Positions 1 through 8,011 are shown, numbered from the stretch's first letter. The stretch is 10,322 nucleotides of DNA from Bacteroidota bacterium (GCA_020627525.1 JAHDGP010000130.1:1-10322); one strand, 5' to 3'. Made by a program: numbers and translations. Notes: a model not told the origin generated them from the letters alone.

Positions 1-7
1 TCAGATT

Positions 8-44
8 TTTGTGAAATTTATTTGTGTATGTTAATTTGATCTTA
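8..44 (+). repeat. Left copy of 37-nt inverted repeat (promoter-like)
   Basis: This stretch matches the reverse complement of 519-555 at 34 of 37 positions. It starts with TTTG (8-11), then 19 nt, then TTAATTTG (31-38), so it holds the same promoter-like spacing as the right copy but points rightward, into the 3' end of the thioesterase gene, whose stop codon lies 9 nt further right. No open frame starts just downstream: the first ATG, at 76, is followed directly by TAG. It could be an antisense promoter, half of a recombination site pair, or a terminal inverted repeat. The repeat may extend past the left edge of the window. Confidence 0.75.
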
Positions 45-52
45 TCACTTAC

Positions 53-496
53 TTATTTATTTTCTTTTGAATAAATGTAGTTTTCTCCAGGTGGCAATTC
101 GTGCAATATTTTTGCCAATCCTATCGGTATTTTTGCTAATTTTCTAATGTTCAAATCAATCCAAGCTCCTTTGATTGTAATATGTGCACTTTTTCCATTT
201 TGATTGAATATTTCATGATGTAATACCCACCTTGAACCATCTTCCGCTATTGCTCCTTTTAGGATGTTTATTGTTATGGTATCATCTGGGCTTATCTCTC
301 TGATAAATGAACATTCTTCTTTAAACAAGATGGGACCAATATTCAATTTGTTCATTTCAGCAGAACCAAAACCATTTTCCGCAAAAAATTTAATTCTTAC
401 ATGTGCTCCATATTCATAGTAGGCAGAATGTCGAACATGTCTATTGGGATCAACATCTGACCATCTAACCTCTATTTGTTTCTCATATTTTTTCAT
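53..496 (-). CDS. Acyl-CoA thioesterase, hotdog fold (4HBT family)
   Basis: This 147-residue protein has the length and N-terminal signature of the 4-hydroxybenzoyl-CoA thioesterase/YbgC group, which hydrolyses acyl-CoA thioesters in the cytoplasm. The signature is at residues 11-29: RWSDVDPNRHVRHSAYYEY. It contains the expected catalytic Asp16, followed by the His-Val pair (20-21) and the Tyr-rich start of the central helix. No signal peptide or membrane segment is visible. The ATG at 496 is chosen because the motif lies at the usual distance from it and a promoter-like element lies 25-60 nt upstream. The acyl substrate cannot be read from sequence. It lies in the same direction as the hydrolase upstream, but the promoter between them suggests separate transcription. 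The whole gene sits inside a 37-nt inverted repeat pair. Confidence 0.85.
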   Translation of the reverse strand: MKKYEKQIEVRWSDVDPNRHVRHSAYYEYGAHVRIKFFAENGFGSAEMNKLNIGPILFKEECSFIREISPDDTITINILKGAIAEDGSRWVLHHEIFNQNGKSAHITIKGAWIDLNIRKLAKIPIGLAKILHELPPGENYIYSKENK

Positions 497-518
497 ACAA
501 CTATTTTTGAGTCGTTGC

Positions 519-555
519 TAAGATCAAATTAACATACATAATTAACTTTCACAAA
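519..555 (-). repeat. Right copy of 37-nt inverted repeat
   Basis: The reverse complement matches 8-44 at 34 of 37 positions. The three differences lie in the spacer between the two promoter-like boxes; both boxes and the 14 bases at the inner end are unchanged. Outside the repeat the flanks show only scattered matches, so the conserved unit coincides almost exactly with a promoter core. Confidence 0.75.
525..555 (-). promoter_or_regulatory. Candidate Bacteroidota promoter of the thioesterase gene
   Basis: On the minus strand, TTTG (555-552) is followed by 19 nt and TTAATTTG (532-525). This fits the Bacteroidota -33/-7 pattern TTTG/TAnnTTTG except for T in place of A at the second position of the -7 box. 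Transcription would start near 521, giving a leader of about 25 nt before the ATG at 496. No Shine-Dalgarno sequence is seen. Confidence 0.5.
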
Positions 556-592
556 CAACTTATCACCAAAACTTTGAATTATATTTTTATAG

Positions 593-1447
593 TTAAATAT
601 TGTTGTCTAGCCAGTTCAATGCGTGTTTCCATAATTCCTTGTATTTAGAGCTAAAAAATTTCATATGTCCAATTTCTTTATAGCCTAAATTTTTTGGTGT
701 AAGTGTTTTTATTTCAGCTTTAGAATTAGGGAAAATTCTCATCATATCTTTCACGTTTTCAAGATTGGCAATTCCATCATCATCTGCGTGCAGCCACATT
801 GAAGGAAAGGTCAATTGATCATAGTGATGGATTTTTATCTCCTTTCCAAAATCGGTTTCGACATAACCTGCACCATTGCACCATTTGGTCCATTGTGCTG
901 CTACTTTTTTAGGTAAAGGTTCGCCCATTCCAACCCATTGCGAATTGGTTTTTCCAAATAACAAATTGCTTATTGGAATAAATATATTTAGAAAAAAGAT
1001 TGCGCTGAATTTGAATGGATAGGTCATTTTTTTCAAATTACCAGAAGAGGATGCAAAATTGAACATGGAGGATAAATCAGTACAGTTATCCATTAGTCCA
1101 ACTAGTTGTCCGCCAGCACTGTGACCTATTAAATGATAAGTTGCATTTGGAAAACAAGATTTTAATTTTTCCAAAACAGCCGTCATATCTAATGTTCCCC
1201 AAGTTTTTAATGAGGCATTCAGATTGTTAATGTCTCCATTTTTTGAACCGCCAATTCCTCTGTTGTCAAAACAAATTACCCCATAGTTGTTGTCAGCAAG
1301 AAAGGTGGCTAAGGAATTATAGAAACCTCTTTTAATTCCTGTAGCTGGTGCAATCATAACTGCTGCTTTGACAAAGTCAGGTTCGTATAAAGTGCCCGTC
1401 AATTCAATATTGTCAAGGCATTTAATCTTTATTTCCTTTTTATTCAT
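593..1447 (-). CDS. Alpha/beta hydrolase (COG4757-like, serine hydrolase)
   Basis: This is a 284-residue alpha/beta-hydrolase, probably a cytoplasmic esterase or lipase-like enzyme of unknown substrate. An N-terminal strand region leads to APATGIKRGFY (33-43) and then FDNRGIGGS (60-68), both typical of the COG4757 predicted hydrolases. The nucleophile elbow is GHSAGG (108-113) with Ser110. The acid is one of the aspartates in HADDDG (220-225), and the catalytic His261 is in GHMKF. Residues about 145-165 are hydrophobic and likely belong to the cap. The frame also opens at a TTG 18 nt further upstream (1465), but the ATG at 1447 is preferred: a purine-rich stretch (GAAGAAA) precedes it. The gap to the DUF4303 gene upstream is 36 nt with no terminator, so the two may share a transcript. 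Confidence 0.85.
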   Translation of the reverse strand: MNKKEIKIKCLDNIELTGTLYEPDFVKAAVMIAPATGIKRGFYNSLATFLADNNYGVICFDNRGIGGSKNGDINNLNASLKTWGTLDMTAVLEKLKSCFPNATYHLIGHSAGGQLVGLMDNCTDLSSMFNFASSSGNLKKMTYPFKFSAIFFLNIFIPISNLLFGKTNSQWVGMGEPLPKKVAAQWTKWCNGAGYVETDFGKEIKIHHYDQLTFPSMWLHADDDGIANLENVKDMMRIFPNSKAEIKTLTPKNLGYKEIGHMKFFSSKYKELWKHALNWLDNNI

Positions 1448-1483
1448 TTTGATTTTCTTCGTCAAATTATTGCAAGTTCTTAA

Positions 1484-2041
1484 TTAGCCTGCCCAAGTTT
1501 TCATCCAATTTAAATATTCAGTTTTGTATGCATCATTGTTAAGCTCACTGATCATATTTTTAAGATAATCACTTTCAAACTCGTATTCACTAACAGAAAA
1601 AATCAGGAAAATATCTTTACCAGCAATTTTTTTAAAGAATTTTTCTCCTTTAAGTTTTTTAAGAACACCAAAGCAAACTTCATAAAGTTGATTTTGAAAA
1701 ACGGAAAACGTTTCATTATTTTCATACTCGTTTTCAAAGTCGTTTTTTTCGAGTTCTGTTCTTAAGTCTTTGCAGATTTCATTGAACGCTTTATCTGCCC
1801 CAATCATTTCATACTTCCACTCGGCTGGTTCAAATTTGTAATAGGCTAATTCCTCTTTTTCCTTTTCAGATAAGTTGTCTAAAAAATCTGTTGTATTTGT
1901 TGAAGGACAAACAGTCATTGCCCCATCATCGCTGTAAAGTGCAAAGCAATAAACGCCTTCGCTTTTATGCTTATCAAACATTTCAATAAAAGCACTTCTT
2001 GCTGCTTTTTCTATTTTTTGCTCTAATGCTACAAAGTCCAT
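1484..2041 (-). CDS. DUF4303 family protein
   Basis: This 185-residue acidic, soluble protein has no signal peptide or membrane segment. Its pattern fits DUF4303: a helical N-terminus, then CFALYSDDGA (32-41), a strand with the conserved PSTNT (46-50), and YYKFEPAEWKYE (67-78), followed by a helical, charged C-terminal half. The molecular function is unknown; members occur both alone and near polymorphic-toxin immunity genes. No toxin gene is visible here. The start is set at the ATG at 2041, preceded by AAGAGAA. A TTG 30 nt upstream would add ten residues and is less likely. It is followed closely by the hydrolase gene. Confidence 0.75.
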   Translation of the reverse strand: MDFVALEQKIEKAARSAFIEMFDKHKSEGVYCFALYSDDGAMTVCPSTNTTDFLDNLSEKEKEELAYYKFEPAEWKYEMIGADKAFNEICKDLRTELEKNDFENEYENNETFSVFQNQLYEVCFGVLKKLKGEKFFKKIAGKDIFLIFSVSEYEFESDYLKNMISELNNDAYKTEYLNWMKTWAG

Positions 2042-2175
2042 TTCTCTTATTGTTGTTTTCCCTTCTGTCAACCTTCTATAGAATCATTAGTAAACCTATT
2101 ACGCCTTTTGCAAGAGAATTTTGAGTGACAATTAATTTATCTTACCAATAAAGTGATTAATTTTTGGTTTGAGAA

Positions 2176-3492
2176 TCAACTTTGGTCTAAAGACGAATCT
2201 TGTTCAAGTGTGTTGTTTTCAATAATATCTGTTGTTTCTTCATAAGGATCATCACTAGAAGTAATGCTAGGCTCTTCTTCTTTTTTGCCATTTGATATTA
2301 AACCGAAGGTCATCACAAAACTTGTAATTAGAATGATAAATAATAAAATTCCACTATCAAAATTTTCTAATTGAGCACTCTTTGGAATGGCGTAAAAAAG
2401 CAAAATTGTAATCAATCCTCTTGGAGCAATATACAGTTCTGGTAATAGATCTTTTCCAACGAAAAACCTCAGCAGTACTAAACGAACAACATAAACCAGC
2501 AAAATAATTAGCATACTGATGATGATAACATTGTAGTTTAACACAGAAGACAAGGTTATTGTCATACCAAAAACGACAAAGAAAAATGTTCGAATTATAA
2601 AGGCTGTTTCAATAGTTATAATGTGAAATTCCTTTTCAACTATAGACAGTGTTTCTTCATCTACCCAGGATTTTATAGGACCCACAAAAAATAATTTTGG
2701 ATTGGTAAATACAATTCCAAAACTCAAAATCAATAAAAGAGGGGATAAGTGTAACAATTTTCCAAAAGAATAAAGCAATAAAAGAACTGCAATAAGTAGG
2801 AATAATTTAACCTGAGTGGTAATATTTTGAAATAGCAATACCAGTAAATAGCTGGCAAGTATCGAAACCAAAATTGTTAAAAAGAGGCTTACCCCAAAGT
2901 CCGCACCTGCTGATTTTAAAGAGCCACTTTCAATGATAGTCAGAATCAAATAGAACATCATGATCCCCAAAATATCAGAGATTGTGCCCTCATATACCAT
3001 AAATTCCTTTTTATCATGCCGCAATTGTCCCACACTAGGAATAATGATGGCACTACTTAAAATAGACAAAGGAGTGGCATAGAGTAGAGCATGATTAAAA
3101 TCAACATCTAAGAAATTCTGTATAATAAGTGCGGCGGTAAAAGCAGAACCGAGCAATCCTAGCAAAGCGACCATGGTGGCTCTACCGATCATAGGTAGCT
3201 TATCCTTACTAATATCAAGATCCAACGCTGCTTCCAAAACGATCATGATCAATCCTACAATTCCCAAAACTTCTAATATCGGAAACAACTTTAGTTCAGG
3301 AACATGAAAATGCTCAAGACCCAACTTAATCGCTATTCCTGTCATAATTAGCATTAAAACAGAAGGAATATTGGTTTTTTTCGATAAAACATTGAAAAAA
3401 TAGGACAATACAACGATTAATGAAGCTGCGATAATCATGGTATACGAATTGACGTAATCCGTACCAGCTGCTAATATCATCGAAATGTTCAT
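2176..3492 (-). CDS. Monovalent cation:proton antiporter (CPA family)
   Basis: This 438-residue integral membrane protein has about 12 hydrophobic segments between residues 17 and 400, the topology of Na+(K+)/H+ exchangers. The functional core is visible as ATPLSILSSAIIIPSV (139-154), the discontinuous-helix region, followed by EGTISDILGIM (168-178). There the ion-binding Asp173 is preceded by Ser172 rather than the Asn or Asp of classical CPA1/CPA2 members. APRGLIT (356-362) matches the conserved arginine segment near the C-terminal end of the transport domain. The last 35 residues form a highly acidic tail, likely cytoplasmic; there is no RCK/TrkA domain. The expected role is pH and cation homeostasis. 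It is transcribed divergently from the DUF937 gene, from a promoter 24 nt upstream of the ATG. Confidence 0.88.
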   Translation of the reverse strand: MNISMILAAGTDYVNSYTMIIAASLIVVLSYFFNVLSKKTNIPSVLMLIMTGIAIKLGLEHFHVPELKLFPILEVLGIVGLIMIVLEAALDLDISKDKLPMIGRATMVALLGLLGSAFTAALIIQNFLDVDFNHALLYATPLSILSSAIIIPSVGQLRHDKKEFMVYEGTISDILGIMMFYLILTIIESGSLKSAGADFGVSLFLTILVSILASYLLVLLFQNITTQVKLFLLIAVLLLLYSFGKLLHLSPLLLILSFGIVFTNPKLFFVGPIKSWVDEETLSIVEKEFHIITIETAFIIRTFFFVVFGMTITLSSVLNYNVIIISMLIILLVYVVRLVLLRFFVGKDLLPELYIAPRGLITILLFYAIPKSAQLENFDSGILLFIILITSFVMTFGLISNGKKEEEPSITSSDDPYEETTDIIENNTLEQDSSLDQS

Positions 3493-3515
3493 AAATTTTT
3501 ACTTAATTGAATTGA

Positions 3516-3523
3516 CAAAGATA
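3516..3523 (-). promoter_or_regulatory. -7 element of the antiporter gene
   Basis: The minus strand reads TATCTTTG, an exact match to TAnnTTTG. The -33 region upstream is T-rich without a clean TTTG. Transcription would start near 3512, leaving a leader of about 20 nt before the ATG at 3492. Confidence 0.55.
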
Positions 3524-3607
3524 CTAAAATGCCTTTTGATAAAAATTATCAAGATAAAATAAAGTAGAGAAAAATAAATAGTGTAACATTATTTTTCTTT
3601 GTAAATA

Positions 3608-3636
3608 ATTGAAAATAAATATTTTATGTAATTTTG
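3608..3636 (+). promoter_or_regulatory. Candidate promoter of the DUF937 gene
   Basis: TAATTTTG at 3629-3636 matches TAnnTTTG exactly. ATTG at 3608-3611 lies 17 nt upstream as an imperfect -33 box. The predicted leader before the GTG at 3773 would be about 130 nt. The rest of the divergent intergenic region 3493-3772 is AT-rich and shows no other structure. Confidence 0.4.
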
Positions 3637-3772
3637 TTTCGCAAAAATTTGACATAAACAAATTTTTTCTTATTCTTTGCTTTTGGCTTTATTGCTCTTA
3701 GGAACTTTTTAGCCAAAATGAGAGTATTAATATTGAAAGTTAAATTATATTTTTAATCTAAACACCACAAAA

Positions 3773-4372
3773 GTGAACGAGAATTTATTAGGGATGTTAG
3801 CCCAACAATTAGGTCCATCAGTGATTAGTCAAATCAGTAAATCATTGGGATCAAATGATGCCTCAACTAAAAATGTAGTATCAAGTGCATTACCAGTTTT
3901 AATAAGTGCATTGACAGGCAATGCCAGATCTCAAACAGGGGCTGAGTCTTTGTTTAATGCTTTAAGCAAAAAGCATGATGGTAGTATTTTTGATAACCTG
4001 AACGATCTGATTGAAAAACCAGATCAAGGGGAAGGTGATGGAATATTAGGACATATTTTTGGAAATAAGCGTCAACACATTGAAAGAAATGTAAGTGAAG
4101 CTTGTGGTGTTGATCAAGGCGGTACTTCAAAAATATTTAAAATATTGGCTCCAATGGTTTTAGGAGCTTTAGGAAAACAAAAAAGACAAAATAACTGGCA
4201 ACCAAATGATTTGTCTAATGTATTGGTGAGATCTCAAAAACAATTTACACAAGAAGCACCTTCTGAAATGGGAGTTGTTGGTAAATTATTAGATAGAGAT
4301 GGAGATGGCAAATATGTAGATGACGTTGCAAGTATTGGCATGAAACTTTTATCAGGTTTCTTGTCTAGATAG
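3773..4372 (+). CDS. DUF937 domain protein with C-terminal EF-hand-like loop
   Basis: This 199-residue protein of unknown function fits DUF937 (YidB-like): an N-terminal helix, LLGMLAQQLGPSVISQISKS (5-24), then alanine/leucine-rich helices in the middle (SALPVLISALTG, about 38-49; FKILAPMVLGALGKQ, about 122-136). The C-terminus has DRDGDGKYVDD (about 174-184), a Dx-Dx-DG acidic loop resembling an EF-hand or dockerin calcium site, as in many Bacteroidota members. No signal peptide or membrane segment is clear. The frame opens with GTG at 3773; an internal ATG at codon 8 is possible, but it would remove part of the conserved N-terminal helix, so GTG is preferred. The gene is monocistronic, closed by a strong terminator. 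Confidence 0.75.
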   Translation: MNENLLGMLAQQLGPSVISQISKSLGSNDASTKNVVSSALPVLISALTGNARSQTGAESLFNALSKKHDGSIFDNLNDLIEKPDQGEGDGILGHIFGNKRQHIERNVSEACGVDQGGTSKIFKILAPMVLGALGKQKRQNNWQPNDLSNVLVRSQKQFTQEAPSEMGVVGKLLDRDGDGKYVDDVASIGMKLLSGFLSR

Positions 4373-4460
4373 TTGAATAATTTGAATAAATATTATATAT
4401 TAGAGCTTCTGATAGATTATAAAATTTATTGAAATTTATTGGAGTACCCATTCTGATTAG

Positions 4461-4493
4461 ATTAGGTCCAACTTAAGTTGGACCTAATTTTTT
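4461..4493 (+). terminator. Rho-independent terminator, perfect 28-nt palindrome
   Basis: Positions 4461-4474 are the exact reverse complement of 4475-4488, followed directly by a run of T (4488-4493). It lies 88 nt after the DUF937 stop codon. The region 4373-4671 otherwise holds a tandem 10-mer (4422-4441), a small hairpin at 4500-4515 and AT-rich sequence before the M48 gene, with no clear TAnnTTTG box. Confidence 0.85.
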
Positions 4494-4499
4494 ATATAG

Positions 4500-4515
4500 A
4501 CCTTAGAACTAAGGT
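4500..4515. other. Small hairpin after the terminator
   Basis: ACCTTAG (4500-4506) and CTAAGGT (4509-4515) are perfect inverted arms around a 2-nt centre. There is no T-run on either side, so it is not a classical terminator. It could be an operator for the M48 gene about 155 nt downstream, or a leftover structure. Confidence 0.35.
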
Positions 4516-4671
4516 ATAAGTAATTGATAATTAAAAGTATCTCTACTACTTTGTTCAATTAGATAATATTTAAAAACTTTATATTAGTAATATTTAAGAC
4601 ACAAATTGTCCTGTAAGCTAGAATGTTAAATTGTGTTTTAATACATTTAAACAAATTTTTTTTCCAGCGTT

Positions 4672-6720
4672 ATGAATACCCCAAATGTTAAAATGTCTCC
4701 GGAGTTTAAAAATCAAAGTGTTAAAGTTGTGATTTCTATTCTCCTCTTTATTTTCGTTTACCTCATCTTAGTTTTGTTTGCTATCGCGCTGACAGCTTTT
4801 TGTATTGGAGCTGGAGTTATTGCGTTTTTGGTGTTTCCCAAACTAATTGGTATTTTCTTAGGATTAGGAATCGCCATTTTTGGAATTCTGATATTGGTCT
4901 TTGTTTTAAAGTTTCTGTTTAAGTCCCATAAAGTGGATAGTTCTCAAATGATTGAACTGAAAAAAGCAGATGAACCAAAACTATTTCAGATGTTGGAGGA
5001 GTTGGCAAATGAAGTCGAAACCTCTATTCCAGATAAAGTTTTTATATCGAATGATGTGTCAGCTTCAGTCGCAGTACATTCAAGTTTTGTTAATTTATTT
5101 ACACCTATTAAAAAAGATTTAATAATTGGTTTAGGCTTAGTAAATGTTGTTACGAAAGATGAACTAAGAGCTATTTTAGCACATGAGTTTGGACATTTTT
5201 CTCAAAAAACGCTTAGGCTTGGCAGCTATATTTATCAGGTAAATAAAATTATTTTCAATATGCTTTTTGAAAATGAAGGCTATGGAAAATTGATTCAACA
5301 CTTAAATGATATTGGTGGCATTTTTACTTTCTTTACAAATATGGCTGTAAAAGTAGTACAGGCGATTCAGTGGGTTTTGATGAAAATGTACGATTTAGTA
5401 AACAAACAATATTTTGCACTTTCACGAGAAATGGAGTTCAATGCAGATGAAATAGCAGCTAAGATTACAGGTTATCTGCCTTTAAAAAATGGGTTGTTAA
5501 AACTTGATTTCGCAAATATGGCTTTGCAATCTGTGTTTAATTTTTATTTGTATAATATTGAAAAAGTTAGAAGCGAAAATGTATATAAAGATCATGAATA
5601 TGCTATGCAATTTTTAAGTGAAGAGTATGATGTGCCTATAGAGAATGGTTTGCCTAAAATTTCGTGGGAAAATCTCAATAAATTTAATAAGTCAAGGTTA
5701 GTTATCGACGATCAATGGGCATCGCATCCAAGCTTGAAAGACAGAACAACAAAACTAAAAGCAAATGCTGAGTTGCTTGGTGAATTAGAGTCATCCAGGT
5801 CTGATGAAATTTTTACCAACATTAATGAGCTTCAAAAAAGAGTTACACTTAAGACTTTTGTTGATGTTGATAAAAGTGTAAAATCAAAGATCTATTCTTT
5901 TGAAGAATTTAAAAAGACATATACAGAAGACTATTTAAATAATTCTTTTGATAAAATTTACAATAAATATTACAATCCTAAAAACATAGTTCCTTTCGAT
6001 CTTGAAAGTATTGCCGATGAAAAAACTGAATTAAGTTTAACACAATTATATTCTGATGAGAAAACAAATTTAATTTTTGAATACTCAGATCTTTATGCAG
6101 ACATAACTACAATAAGCCATATTGCAAACAAAAACATTGATTTGCGGACTTTTGACTATGATGGAAAGAAATACAAACAGAAAGATGCGAAGAAGTTACT
6201 TGTCGATTTGGACGAAAAATTGACATCATTGAATAATGAAATTGTTAAAAACGATATTGAAATATATAAGTATTTTAATGATTTAGAAAAGAAAAAAGGA
6301 AATTCAGGAAAACTTCATTCGATTTATACTGAATTTTTTGACTATGATTTGGAGTTTGATAAAAGAATGAATTTACACAATCAAATTTTGTTTTCACTAA
6401 ATTTTATTGAAACAGAATTGCCGTATAGTGAGATAAAGGAAAATTTTAAGGAAATTAAAATTCATGAGGATGAATTGAAAACAATTATTTCGAAATTATT
6501 GTCGCAACAAAAGTTTCAAAATTACATTTCTGAATCTATGAAGGTAAATTTTGAAAAATATTTATCTAGCGATTTAGAGTATTTCGGAAATGTACTTTAT
6601 TTTGAAAAAAACTTAAACATCCTTTATCAAGCGCTGAATGATTTTCAGTACCTTTTAGACCGTGGTTATTTTATTCTAAAAAAAGCATTACTTAAATATC
6701 AAGTTAGTTTGATGGAGTAG
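4672..6720 (+). CDS. Membrane-bound M48 family zinc metallopeptidase
   Basis: This 682-residue protein is much longer than HtpX-type peptidases (about 290). Two strong membrane helices lie at about 18-47 and 50-84. The peptidase domain follows: GLGLVNVVTKDELRAILA (153-170), then the zinc motif HEFGH (171-175), with the third ligand Glu255 in EFNAD (255-259). A further hydrophobic stretch lies between them (about 216-240), as in other membrane M48 enzymes. SHPSLKDR (351-358), a late M48 motif, ends the recognisable part. Residues 370-682 are charged, helical and coiled-coil-like, with no family I recognise. Family knowledge suggests proteolytic quality control at the inner membrane. The ATG at 4672 has no Shine-Dalgarno sequence; a second Met at codon 8 is possible. 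It is closed by its own terminator. Confidence 0.85.
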   Translation: MNTPNVKMSPEFKNQSVKVVISILLFIFVYLILVLFAIALTAFCIGAGVIAFLVFPKLIGIFLGLGIAIFGILILVFVLKFLFKSHKVDSSQMIELKKADEPKLFQMLEELANEVETSIPDKVFISNDVSASVAVHSSFVNLFTPIKKDLIIGLGLVNVVTKDELRAILAHEFGHFSQKTLRLGSYIYQVNKIIFNMLFENEGYGKLIQHLNDIGGIFTFFTNMAVKVVQAIQWVLMKMYDLVNKQYFALSREMEFNADEIAAKITGYLPLKNGLLKLDFANMALQSVFNFYLYNIEKVRSENVYKDHEYAMQFLSEEYDVPIENGLPKISWENLNKFNKSRLVIDDQWASHPSLKDRTTKLKANAELLGELESSRSDEIFTNINELQKRVTLKTFVDVDKSVKSKIYSFEEFKKTYTEDYLNNSFDKIYNKYYNPKNIVPFDLESIADEKTELSLTQLYSDEKTNLIFEYSDLYADITTISHIANKNIDLRTFDYDGKKYKQKDAKKLLVDLDEKLTSLNNEIVKNDIEIYKYFNDLEKKKGNSGKLHSIYTEFFDYDLEFDKRMNLHNQILFSLNFIETELPYSEIKENFKEIKIHEDELKTIISKLLSQQKFQNYISESMKVNFEKYLSSDLEYFGNVLYFEKNLNILYQALNDFQYLLDRGYFILKKALLKYQVSLME

Positions 6721-6743
6721 ATAATAAAACCTAATTGATTAGT

Positions 6744-6792
6744 AAATGCACAGTAAGAATGTTTAAATAAAACTTACTGTGCATTTGTTTTT
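6744..6792 (+). terminator. Terminator of the M48 peptidase gene
   Basis: AAATGCACAGTAAG (6744-6757) pairs perfectly with CTTACTGTGCATTT (6773-6786) around a 15-nt loop, followed by GTTTTTT. It sits between convergent genes. On the minus strand no T-run follows, so it serves mainly the rightward transcript. Confidence 0.8.
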
Positions 6793-6805
6793 TCTTTTGT
6801 TCGAC

Positions 6806-7549
6806 TTATTCTTTCAAATCAGGCCATTTCAAATCCATAGCTTCCAAAGCTTCTACCACTTTTTCGGCAATTAAGTATTCTTTATTGAAATTTTCATCAG
6901 ATGGAATAATGTTCCAAGGAATATCTGGACCACAATGCTTAAAACAATCTTCATAAGCTTCCATATAACTATCCCAATGTTCTCTTTCTTTAAAATCATT
7001 TGGATTGTGTTTCCAAAATTTATGTGCCATTGTTTTTCGCTCATTCAGTCGTTCTAGCTGAGCTTCTTTTGAAACATGTAGGTAAAATTTCAGAACAACC
7101 GTACCTCTGTCTTGTAGCAATCTTTCAAAATTGTTTATATGTTCAAATCTTTTGTGAACAGTATCCATATCAATCCAGTTGTGAACCCGTTGAATCAAAA
7201 CATCTTCGTAATGCGATCTGTTAAATATTTGTATGGTTCCAGCTCTCGGAGCAACTTTATGTACACGCCATAAAAAATCATGACCGAACTCTTCGTCAGT
7301 AGGTTTTTTAAATGAATGTACATTGCAAATAGATGGATTTACTCCAGAAAATACTTTTCTAGTAGCTCCGTCTTTTCCGCTTGCATCCATTCCCTGAAGG
7401 ACGATTAACAGGCTTTTTTTAGCTTCGGCAGCCAATATTCTAGCCAGTTCACCAATTCGAACTTGCAATTTTGCTGCTTTCTTTCTAGTAGATTTTTTCT
7501 TTCTATCATCTGGTGGCAGTGTAGATATTTTCGAAAGTTGTATACTCAT
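6806..7549 (-). CDS. Polyphosphate kinase 2 family (PPK2), single domain
   Basis: This 247-residue protein has the size of a one-domain PPK2. These cytoplasmic enzymes move phosphate between polyphosphate and nucleotides. Walker A is GMDASGKDG (53-61). It is followed by SFKKPTDEEFGHDFLWR (79-95), Walker-B-like FNRSHYEDVL (109-118), and a lid region with RLNERK (167-172) and FKEREHWDSY (186-195). The short basic N-terminus (RKKKSTRKK, 16-24) fits polyphosphate handling. The sequence looks closest to the class I/III branch, which phosphorylates NDPs or both NMPs and NDPs; which of these it does cannot be settled by eye. It lies 66 nt after the haemoglobin gene in the same direction with no terminator between, suggesting co-transcription. 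Confidence 0.88.
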   Translation of the reverse strand: MSIQLSKISTLPPDDRKKKSTRKKAAKLQVRIGELARILAAEAKKSLLIVLQGMDASGKDGATRKVFSGVNPSICNVHSFKKPTDEEFGHDFLWRVHKVAPRAGTIQIFNRSHYEDVLIQRVHNWIDMDTVHKRFEHINNFERLLQDRGTVVLKFYLHVSKEAQLERLNERKTMAHKFWKHNPNDFKEREHWDSYMEAYEDCFKHCGPDIPWNIIPSDENFNKEYLIAEKVVEALEAMDLKWPDLKE

Positions 7550-7615
7550 TTGTTATTTATTTTGAATTGAAATTAGGGATTATTCATAAAATAATTGTTT
7601 ATTCCCAGACTTATT

Positions 7616-8011
7616 CTACGTACCTAAATTAAATTTGTCGCTTTGTTTGATCTTATAAAGCATCAATGCTTTTATATTTTTAGCTTGATAGATTGCTTTG
7701 TCTGCAATTTTACCATCAAAAAGTTCATTTACGGTTGTTTCCCAAAGCTCTAACCATCTTTGAAAATGTGTTTCGGTTAAAGCTTCTTTTTTATTCAGTT
7801 CAATATGTTTCAACATTGGATTGCCCTTATAACCTTTTTGGTCTAATAAAATAGAAGCCCAAAAAGCGCAAATTACTGGTAAGTGTTCTTTTAAATCTAT
7901 CGTGCTGACATCTGTAAAAATATAACCAATGATTGAATCTTTTAATGCTTTTTCGTAAAACTGATCAACCAAAAAGTTTATATCTGTAATATTGGATATA
8001 TCTTTTTTCAT
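7616..8011 (-). CDS. Group III truncated haemoglobin
   Basis: This 131-residue soluble haem protein fits group III (P-type) 2-on-2 truncated globins, linked in other bacteria to oxygen, nitric oxide or peroxide chemistry. The B helix is LVDQFYEKAL (14-23), with Tyr19 at the expected B10 ligand-stabilising position. EHLPVICAFWASILL (42-56) follows, with His43 conserved in this group. YKGNPMLKHIEL (61-72) holds the likely proximal haem ligand His69. HFQRWLELW (82-90) supplies the G-helix tryptophan. The ATG at 8011 gives the usual length. Transcription likely starts about 45 nt upstream and continues into the PPK2 gene. No regulator site could be identified. Confidence 0.88.
   Translation of the reverse strand: MKKDISNITDINFLVDQFYEKALKDSIIGYIFTDVSTIDLKEHLPVICAFWASILLDQKGYKGNPMLKHIELNKKEALTETHFQRWLELWETTVNELFDGKIADKAIYQAKNIKALMLYKIKQSDKFNLGT

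Noticed and set aside
3718..3756. Twelve-codon open frame before the DUF937 gene
   Set aside because: Too short, no conserved feature and no clear start signal; expected by chance in AT-rich DNA.
4422..4441. Tandem 10-mer AAATTTATTG
   Set aside because: Two low-complexity AT-rich units only; chance is a sufficient explanation.
7000..7224. Plus-strand open frame of 74 codons inside the PPK2 gene
   Set aside because: It lies entirely opposite conserved PPK2 coding sequence and has no recognisable product.
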